DNA from: Magnetococcales bacterium
GTDB lineage: Bacteria > Pseudomonadota > Magnetococcia > Magnetococcales > DC0425bin3
NCBI GenBank assembly: GCA_015229045.1
Contig: JADGCJ010000106.1
Span: forward strand, 1-11,230
Length of the DNA: 11,230 nt
Direction: 5' to 3'
Part shown: piece by piece, positions 6,490 to 11,230 of the stretch
Position numbering within the stretch: the first letter of the stretch is position 1
Layout: the number at the start of each line of letters is the position of its first letter
Notes under the pieces: model-generated
Databases searched by the model: none
What the model saw: the letters and a program-made list of their open reading frames with translations, nothing else
What the model was told of the DNA's origin: nothing
Made by a program: the position numbers and the translations under genes

Positions 6490-7113
6490 AGGTTACCAGC
6501 CTCGGACGTTCGCGGCGAGGGGATCTTCCTCCACGTCAGGGAAGAGGTGTTGGAAAACTGGTGCTGGCAGCCAGACATCCAAAAACGGGAAAAGGAGTTT
6601 GCCGAGGCCCATCGCCAATGGTGCGAGATGCGGGGAATTGATGACCCTGGAAAGAATTTTCCAGGAATCCGTTATCTGCTGTTACATACCTTCTCCCACG
6701 CTCTAATGCGTCAACTGGCCTTGTCTGGCGGTTACGCCGCCGCCAGCATTCGCGAGCGCATCTATGCCCGGGGGCCGGACGAGGGTGATCCCATGGCGGG
6801 GATTCTCCTCTACACTGCCGCTCCTGATTGCGAAGGCACTCTGGGCGGCCTCGTTTCCCTGGGTCAACCAAAAGTTCTGGGCCGTATCATCATGGAGGGT
6901 CTGGAACAGATGCGGCTCTGCGCCTCAGACCCGCTGTGTTCCGAACATCACCCGTTCAACGAGGGGGTCACGCTTCATGGTGCGGCGTGCCACGCCTGCC
7001 TGTTTGCCCCGGAAACCTCCTGCGAACGTGGTAACAAATATCTGGACCGGACGCTTCTGATTCAGGGGTTCCCGAAGGATTGGCCCCCATTCTTTTCCGG
7101 CTTTGAATCGTGA
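6484..7113 (+). pseudogene. C-terminal fragment of a DUF1998 protein, DrmB-like (5' part deleted)
   Basis: The open frame begins just after TAG (6481-6483) and reads RLPASDVRGEGIFLHV, part of the conserved core of DUF1998 proteins. It continues through LLHTFSHALMRQLALSGGYA, ASIRERIYAR, GILLYTAAPDCEGTLGGLVS and the cysteine-rich end CASDPLC / GAACHACLFAPETSCERG (probable zinc site). DUF1998 is the signature of DrmB in DISARM and of the C-terminus of the helicase-like DruE in Druantia, both anti-phage systems. Known DrmB proteins are about three times longer, so roughly the first two thirds are missing, lost at the junction with the phage sequence. GTG at 6547 is the first internal candidate start and would omit the RGEGIFL segment; no good ribosome binding site is visible. 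The stop overlaps the next gene (GTGA). DrmB rather than DruE is favoured by the DUF1998 subtype, with moderate confidence. Confidence 0.8.
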
Positions 7114-9194
7114 CCGAAAGCCCGCGAGGTTACTTGCTCCGGGCCGCAGTTTACTTGGGGGAATCCCTCTCACCCGGGGTGGTCCAATCTGTTCTCCAAA
7201 AACTTCGCCAATGCGACCTGAACCAACCCTCTTCCGTTGCGCATGGAGGGTTCATCCAGGAGATTCGCAATCCAGCTACCCGCAGCAAGGCCGTGAACCT
7301 GCTTCAAATGCAGAATAAACATCGTTCCGATTGGGCCTGGTTGATTGAACTGTGCCGACGGGGGTTCGAGATTCTCCGTGGAAACGATTCTCTGGCAGCG
7401 CGAGAGGTACTGGAGCGATGGATCAGTCTGGGCCGCAAGGAGGGGCATGGACTCTTTCGACGGCTTGCTTTACATGCCTGCACGGAATGGGAGGATAAAG
7501 ATGTCAGGACAAGGGGAGTCGAACTTTTATTGACTGGAACGGTTTTATGGGAGATGCAATATAAGCGTGAAATCTGCCGGTTTCTGGAAATTACTCATCA
7601 GGTTCTGGAACCAGCCCAGACCCAGAACATAATTGCCGCCATCAAACAGGGTCCGCCGCGCACCATGTTCCGGGATGATGCCGATTTCCAGCAAATTGCC
7701 GACCAGATGATTTCTCTGCGCATGCGCTTGCTGTCTGTAGAAGCAGTCGATGAGCGAGAGACTTTTGGTGGCTGGATGGAAGTCGGGCGGGGTAACATGG
7801 CCATGATACAGATTCCCGATTCACCCGCCACTGGTGCTGTTTCTGAGTCTCCTGAAACAATAGCGGACCGCCTGCGATCAGAATATATATCCCCAGGCAA
7901 TCAATTGGCTCGTCTGTTACGGCAGGATATCGAAAAAGGCTTTAAAGTCATGGAACGGTTGGCAGAGAAGGGTGATGATCGAGAACTGCTGTGGAGTTGG
8001 GGGCTCGCCGGTTTGGACGAGGCGCTGTCACCGGACCCCGACCCCGTTCTGAATCGGCTGGTGACTTTCTTCGGCAAGCATCCAGAGTGCCTTTCCCCCG
8101 CATCTCACGGAGTGGCGAACCTTCTGGAGGATGTCAGCAAGAGGATGCAGTTCCCCCAGGAACCGCCGCCTTTTTGGTCGCTTTGGGATAAGACGTGGGA
8201 AACCTGCACCAGCCAGGACCACACCCAGGAAGACCATGATTTATCCTGGGCAATCAATACTGCCGGATACAAGATAGCTACTGCTCTGTTGATACGTCTG
8301 GAGAAGAGGACTCCTCCTGCTGCGGGTTTGCCAGGGGCATTCAAGAAACGTTTTGACGCCATGGTCCGGGGGGATTCGGAAGCCCATTTGGCCGCCAGGG
8401 CAAAGTTGATGGTCCATCTATGTTGGTTACACGCAAAGGATGCGGCATGGGTAGCAGAGATGCTCGTGCCGCTGCTGGATTGCCCAAAAAATGAAAAAAA
8501 TTTCGTTTCACTCTACTGGGAAGCCTTCACGCATTCTTCTGTTTCTGTTGATATCTTGCCAATAATCAAGGGATATTTACGAGATACTCTCGAAAGATCA
8601 ACAGGAGATAATATCTTGAATAAAGTCGGAGAATTATTTTCCGATATCTCGATTGATTACCATAACATTTTTACCAAAAATGAATATGAATCTATCTTCA
8701 AATCCATGAATCCAATCGGTCTGGCAGCATGTGCCAAGGCCTATGAGCACCGGCTTTCAAACCTTGGTGCAAAGGCGGCGGATCTATGGGAACAATCCAT
8801 CAAGCCAGTCATCGTAAATTACTGGCCAGTCAGCCGGAAAAAGAATACCCTTGAAACTCAAAATGCCCTGGCAGACATGGCCGTCTATACGCGGGAGGCG
8901 TTTCCAGATGCGTTGAAGGTACTGATGACCGATAAAAACTTACTCGGTGAGGTCAAACATCCAGGCAGAATCGCCATGGTGTTACAAGAGCGCGACAGCG
9001 AATTGGTAAAACGGCATCCCGGGGAGGTGTTGCAGTTTTTAGATCTCATATTTCCCAAATCGCCTGATTGGAATGGATACCAGCAACTTACAGAAGTCTT
9101 GCAAACCATTCAGAGTGTCAAAGAAATCTTGGCCGAGGAACCTGCTTTTCTACGACTCGCAAAGATCGCTGGTATGAATCCGTCCAGTTTATGA
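7110..9194 (+). CDS. Large helical protein with DUF4020-like C-terminal half, candidate defence protein, 694 aa
   Basis: The GTG start at 7110 overlaps the stop of the DUF1998 gene by 4 nt (GTGA), so translation is coupled and both belong to one operon. The protein is soluble, with no signal peptide or membrane helix. Its many short amphipathic helices with conserved tryptophans suggest an alpha-solenoid. Segments include WAWLIELCRRGFEILRGNDS near residue 73, HGLFRRLALHACTEW near 113, and a longer stretch at 409-620 (HLAARAKLMVHLCWLHAKDA, YWEAFTHSS, LGAKAADLWEQ, EAFPDALKVL). The order of motifs in that stretch matches DUF4020, which otherwise follows a SIR2 NADase domain in defence proteins. 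No SIR2, nuclease, NTPase or protease motif is visible here, so it is more likely a sensor or scaffold than an effector. Nucleotides 8480-8710 are noticeably AT-rich compared with the rest. The DUF4020 call is by eye and unverified. Confidence 0.75.
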   Translation: MTESPRGYLLRAAVYLGESLSPGVVQSVLQKLRQCDLNQPSSVAHGGFIQEIRNPATRSKAVNLLQMQNKHRSDWAWLIELCRRGFEILRGNDSLAAREVLERWISLGRKEGHGLFRRLALHACTEWEDKDVRTRGVELLLTGTVLWEMQYKREICRFLEITHQVLEPAQTQNIIAAIKQGPPRTMFRDDADFQQIADQMISLRMRLLSVEAVDERETFGGWMEVGRGNMAMIQIPDSPATGAVSESPETIADRLRSEYISPGNQLARLLRQDIEKGFKVMERLAEKGDDRELLWSWGLAGLDEALSPDPDPVLNRLVTFFGKHPECLSPASHGVANLLEDVSKRMQFPQEPPPFWSLWDKTWETCTSQDHTQEDHDLSWAINTAGYKIATALLIRLEKRTPPAAGLPGAFKKRFDAMVRGDSEAHLAARAKLMVHLCWLHAKDAAWVAEMLVPLLDCPKNEKNFVSLYWEAFTHSSVSVDILPIIKGYLRDTLERSTGDNILNKVGELFSDISIDYHNIFTKNEYESIFKSMNPIGLAACAKAYEHRLSNLGAKAADLWEQSIKPVIVNYWPVSRKKNTLETQNALADMAVYTREAFPDALKVLMTDKNLLGEVKHPGRIAMVLQERDSELVKRHPGEVLQFLDLIFPKSPDWNGYQQLTEVLQTIQSVKEILAEEPAFLRLAKIAGMNPSSL

Positions 9195-9228
9195 AACAGT
9201 ATAATGAGACGCAGATGGAGATCGCAAC

Positions 9229-9250
9229 AAACTGTATAATATGACAGTTT
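9229..9250. repeat. Inverted repeat AAACTGT-8 nt-ACAGTTT
   Basis: Seven-base arms flank ATAATATG, 35 bp after the stop of the 694-residue gene. TATAAT lies across the first arm (9235-9240), and a second TATAAT occurs at 9200-9205 in a similar context (AACAGTATAATGA). No -35 box fits either one. It could be a weak operator or a decayed element end. Confidence 0.45.
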
Positions 9251-9286
9251 ATAGATTACTCTTGTGTTGCATCTCTAAAACCCTCA

Positions 9287-9420
9287 AGTTTGTTTTCGGG
9301 TACCTTCGACTCCGGCGCAGTGCGAAGGGGTGTCGAACTCGACGATTTTTCTGAATTTTTATAACTTCATGTTTTTACTGGGAGAGGTCGGGGTAAATTT
9401 GCCAGAGGTCGGATTGGGAA
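9287..9420. repeat. 134-bp direct repeat, copy 1
   Basis: This copy aligns without gaps to 9593-9726 at a constant offset of 306 bp and is mostly identical. The best conserved part is CGGGTACCTTCGACTCCGGC plus GCAGTGCGAAGGGG; the last stretch is GCCAGAGGTCGGATTGG. Within it CCTTCG (9303-9308) can pair with CGAAGG (9323-9328), and TTCGAC (9305-9310) alternatively with GTCGAA (9332-9337). It is probably a dispersed intergenic repeat of the host genome or the remnant of a duplicated small element. Confidence 0.85.
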
Positions 9421-9431
9421 GTAGACCTCCG

Positions 9432-9463
9432 CCGCTTTGACGAAGCGGACGTTATCGGTAACG
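9432..9463. repeat. Two adjacent small hairpins between the direct repeats
   Basis: CCGCTT-TGACG-AAGCGG (9432-9448) is followed at once by CGTTA-TCGG-TAACG (9450-9463). Both stems are perfect. They lie just after repeat copy 1. No T-run follows on either strand, so they do not look like intrinsic terminators. A structured RNA is possible but not shown. Confidence 0.5.
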
Positions 9464-9592
9464 CGGTGGCTTTCAACTCCTCACCAGTCCCTCGTCGGCA
9501 TTCTCGACAGGAGATTATGGCATATGAGATGTTTGACTGTAATATCAACACGTTGACTGTTTGCCACTATACCGTATCGCCAGAGGTCGGCC

Positions 9593-9726
9593 AGTTCGTT
9601 TACGGGTACCTTCGACTCCGGCGCAGTGCGAAGGGGAGTCAAACTCGACGATTTCTTAGAATTTTTGCAAGTCAATGTTTTTAATGGGAGAGGTTGGGCT
9701 GAATTTGCCAGAGGTCGGATTGGCAA
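9593..9726. repeat. 134-bp direct repeat, copy 2
   Basis: This is the second copy of the element at 9287-9420, in the same orientation. Differences are scattered substitutions: GTCGAA of copy 1 is GTCAAA here, which destroys the alternative TTCGAC pairing, while the CCTTCG/CGAAGG pairing is kept. It is followed by unrelated sequence up to the tRNA terminator. Confidence 0.85.
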
Positions 9727-9862
9727 AAGTCCTCGGGCACAGAGAGAGGGAGAGGTTTTTTGGCCATTTCTCGATAAAACGGGTTGATGCCGACCTCGGG
9801 AGGGTGAAGTCCTGATTTTCGACAGTTTCGTAACCGTTGATTTTGTTTTGAAATTTCCAATG

Positions 9863-9888
9863 AAAAAGGCCACCCTGGTGAGTGGCCT
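9863..9888 (-). terminator. Rho-independent terminator of tRNA-Ala
   Basis: On the minus strand AGGCCAC (9888-9882) pairs perfectly with GTGGCCT (9873-9867) across an 8-nt loop. A run of T follows immediately (complement of 9863-9867). It lies 30 bp beyond the tRNA 3' end, and nothing else on this strand could use it. Confidence 0.85.
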
Positions 9889-9917
9889 CTGGACAGATAA
9901 AATTTGTCTGATTTTAT

Positions 9918-9993
9918 TGGTGGAGCCGGGGGGAATCGAACCCCCGACTTCAGCATTGCGAACGCTGCGCTCTCCCATCTGAGCTACGGCCCC
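9918..9993 (-). tRNA. tRNA-Ala (anticodon CGC)
   Basis: This is a 76-nt cloverleaf on the minus strand. Acceptor GGGGCCG pairs with CGGCTCC and includes the G3:U70 wobble, the main identity element of alanine tRNA. The D stem is GCTC/GAGC, and the anticodon stem CAGCG/TGCTG carries loop TTCGCAA with anticodon CGC, which reads GCG. The T stem GGGGG/CCCCC carries loop TTCGATT. A73 and the CCA end are encoded. The 3' end faces the accessory region to the left, the orientation in which integrative elements often use a tRNA as attachment site. Confidence 0.97.
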
Positions 9994-10010
9994 ACGACTG
10001 ACAGGCGGCG

Positions 10011-10039
10011 ATTATCCCTGCCAGACTCCTAAAATGCAA
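10011..10039 (-). promoter_or_regulatory. Candidate promoter of tRNA-Ala
   Basis: On the minus strand TTGCAT (10039-10034) and GATAAT (10016-10011) are spaced by 17 bp, giving a start near 10004, about 10 nt before the mature tRNA. It overlaps the stop codon of uppP. The -10 box matches 5 of 6 consensus bases and the -35 box 3 of 6, the same -35 sequence as in the brnTA candidate. Confidence 0.4.
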
Positions 10040-10835
10040 GCCAAAAGACGACCAAACCAAGAAGAACGCGATACACCACGAAGGGAGTCATGTCGCGGCG
10101 GCGCAGCCAGCCCAGCAACCAATGGATGACCGCCAAAGCGGAAAAGCCGGCGACAAAAAAGGCCACACCAATCTGTTTCCAGGCAGCGAGGGAGATGTTT
10201 TCGTGCAACAACTCTTTCGTGTCCAAAATGGCGACGGCCACTCCGATGGGAATGGCCAGCAGAAAGGCAAACCTGGCCGCAGTCTCACGGTTGAAGCCGA
10301 GCAGAAGGGCAGCCGTCATGGTGATCCCGGACCTGGAGGTTCCCGGAACCAGGGCCAGGGCCTGGGCTGCACCGATCACCATGGCATCGCGCAAGGTCAT
10401 CGCGTCCAATTTTTTGGTCAGAGTGGCACGTCGATCGACCACCCAGAGCAGTAAACCGTAAAAAATCAACGTGCTGCCAATAACCCTTGGATCGCGAGCG
10501 GCCCCCTCCACAAACCCCTTGAGGAGGATTCCTGCAACCCCTGCCGGTATGGTGGCCAGACCAATGGCCCAGGCCAGTCGTCCATGGGGATTATCCGCCA
10601 GCCCGCCACCGCCCAGTGAGACAAACCATCCCCGGATCAGGTCAAAGACATCCTGGCGAAAATAGATCATCAGGGCCAAAAGAGTAGCGGTATTGAGGGC
10701 CATGTCAAACAGCAGGCCCTGGTCTTTCCAGCCCAAAAAGAAGGGTGTAAGAATCAGGTGACCCGAGGAGCTGATCGGAAGCAACTCGGTGACCCCCTGG
10801 ATGAGACCCAGTACAACCCCCTGGAATACGTCCAT
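10029..10835 (-). CDS. uppP: Undecaprenyl-diphosphatase (UppP/BacA family), 268 aa
   Basis: This integral membrane enzyme removes a phosphate from undecaprenyl diphosphate to regenerate the lipid carrier of peptidoglycan and other envelope polymers. Its overproduction gives bacitracin resistance. Signature 1 is GLIQGVTELLPISSSGHLIL at residues 10-29, with the conserved E after GVT and the SSSGH serines; the earlier acidic position is Q here. Signature 2 is ALALVPGTSRSGITMTAALL near residue 165, with the essential arginine in PGTSRSG. About eight hydrophobic segments fit the family, and 268 residues is the usual length. I chose the ATG at 10833-10835 (MDVFQGVVLG) because the protein then begins as in relatives and GGAAGGAGAGGGG lies just upstream. 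Starts further upstream would add 44 unrelated residues. The tRNA unit follows 35 bp downstream on the same strand. It appears intact. Confidence 0.95.
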   Translation of the reverse strand: MDVFQGVVLGLIQGVTELLPISSSGHLILTPFFLGWKDQGLLFDMALNTATLLALMIYFRQDVFDLIRGWFVSLGGGGLADNPHGRLAWAIGLATIPAGVAGILLKGFVEGAARDPRVIGSTLIFYGLLLWVVDRRATLTKKLDAMTLRDAMVIGAAQALALVPGTSRSGITMTAALLLGFNRETAARFAFLLAIPIGVAVAILDTKELLHENISLAAWKQIGVAFFVAGFSALAVIHWLLGWLRRRDMTPFVVYRVLLGLVVFWLAF

Positions 10836-11035
10836 GTACGCCCCTCTCCTTCCCTGTAAGATACGCACACACCCACCCCCCTCTGCCCTGTGGAGGGACG
10901 CGGGCCAATAGGTAGCCGAAACGTCTCCTCTCCGCAAGGAAAAGAAAACTTCCCAGAAAACGACCAAGCCGCGTCTATTTTGGGATACGTAGTCTTTTTG
11001 TTCGGAAAAAAAATGTTGGCATGAAAGACCTTGTT
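10836..11035. other. Upstream region of uppP, no gene seen
   Basis: This 200-bp stretch contains the uppP ribosome binding site and leader. It has C-rich and A-rich tracts (for example an eight-A run near 11007-11013). I see no reliable ORF and no promoter I would defend; the uppP promoter is presumably within it. Confidence 0.5.
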
Positions 11036-11188
11036 GGGGCTTCGCCCCATATGCGCTTACTTAAGCGCGGCGATTGAAGTGCAACACGTTGATTTCAAGA
11101 ACGATATCCATATTTCGCACAAAACAGATGTTTCTTTGATAATCAACATGTTATGCGCATTAAGTAAGCGCATATGGGGCTTCGCCCC
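11036..11188. repeat. MITE-like imperfect inverted-repeat element
   Basis: The outer left arm 11036-11068 is nearly the reverse complement of the right arm 11155-11188. Both carry GGGGC-TTC-GCCCC at the outside and CATATGCGCTTACTTAA-type sequence inside. The pairing resumes inward at AACACGTTGATT (11083-11094) against AATCAACATGTT (11141-11152), leaving a central loop of 46 nt. There is no coding capacity. The long imperfect palindrome could be a non-autonomous transposable element or a repeat-pair unit of a REP/BIME type. Confidence 0.75.
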
Positions 11189-11196
11189 AAACCCCA

Positions 11197-11221
11197 CCAG
11201 GAAGGGCACAGCCCTTCCTGG
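11197..11221. repeat. Perfect hairpin, 11-bp stem and 3-nt loop
   Basis: CCAGGAAGGGC and GCCCTTCCTGG flank ACA. It directly follows the right arm of the MITE-like element in the context CCCCAAACCCCACCAGG. No T-run follows within the window, so a terminator role is not supported. It looks like a dispersed palindromic repeat unit of the genome. Confidence 0.8.
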
Positions 11222-11230
11222 ACCATCCCG

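Larger units (their letters stand above)
9195..9862. other. Gene-free stretch with direct repeats and small hairpins
   Basis: No ORF here has a plausible start, ribosome binding site or family match. ORFs that cross it are translations of the repeat copies or of the tRNA complement. It holds two 134-bp repeat copies and an inverted pair AAACTGT/ACAGTTT (9229-9235/9244-9250) around TATAAT. It also has two neighbouring hairpins at 9432-9463 and the short word GCCAGAGGTCGG three times (9399, 9579 and 9708, approximate). No terminator for the 694-residue gene is obvious. Confidence 0.7.

Noticed and set aside
9195..9250. Two TATAAT boxes as promoters
   Set aside because: Neither has a -35 box at a suitable distance and no gene starts after them.
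9466..9684. 72-codon plus-strand ORF
   Set aside because: Its second half is simply the translation of the 134-bp repeat. It has no clear ribosome binding site, and the repeat's stops and frames differ between the copies.
9287..9726. CRISPR array
   Set aside because: There are only two copies of 134 bp, too long for CRISPR repeats and with no regular spacer series.
9481..9978. 165-codon minus-strand ORF
   Set aside because: It begins inside the tRNA-Ala gene and reads through its terminator and the repeat, so it is not a gene.

Overview
The window looks like an accessory region of a Gram-negative, probably proteobacterial chromosome. It holds a decaying prophage, a fragment of a phage-defence operon and a short housekeeping segment. 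A tRNA with an encoded CCA end, an UppP/BacA-type phosphatase and intergenic GGGGC-TTC-GCCCC hairpins fit a moderately high-GC proteobacterium. A magnetococcus-like host is possible from that repeat style, but I could not check it.

Positions 1-200 are the 5' end of an IS630-family insertion sequence that runs off the left edge. It is inserted in the 3' part of a phage virion gene. From about 200 to 6490 almost everything is prophage on the minus strand. In transcription order (right to left) there is a truncated ORF, a small conserved phage protein, a PD-(D/E)XK nuclease broken by an in-frame TAA and fused to a tail tape-measure protein, a small tail-module protein, and a large virion protein broken by an in-frame TAG and then by the IS. 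A complete BrnT/BrnA toxin-antitoxin pair lies on the plus strand between the tape measure and the next tail gene. The prophage therefore looks inactivated by two nonsense codons, a chimeric deletion, truncations and an IS, while the toxin-antitoxin cassette is intact.

At about 6480-6490 the phage fragment meets, head to head, the C-terminal third of a DUF1998 (DrmB-like) protein on the plus strand. This is followed, with a GTGA overlap, by a 694-residue helical protein whose C-terminal half resembles DUF4020, a domain known from SIR2-type defence proteins. This two-gene unit is the best candidate for an unusual or undescribed defence system, although its first gene is truncated here.

Positions 9195-9862 carry no convincing gene. 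They hold two 134-bp direct repeat copies and several small hairpins. Beyond them, on the minus strand, are a self-contained tRNA-Ala(CGC) unit (candidate promoter, tRNA, intrinsic terminator) and uppP. The right edge is an imperfect inverted-repeat, MITE-like element of about 153 bp and a perfect 11-bp-stem hairpin. The tRNA 3' end faces the accessory DNA, which is the usual geometry for a genomic-island boundary, but no second att copy or integrase is visible.
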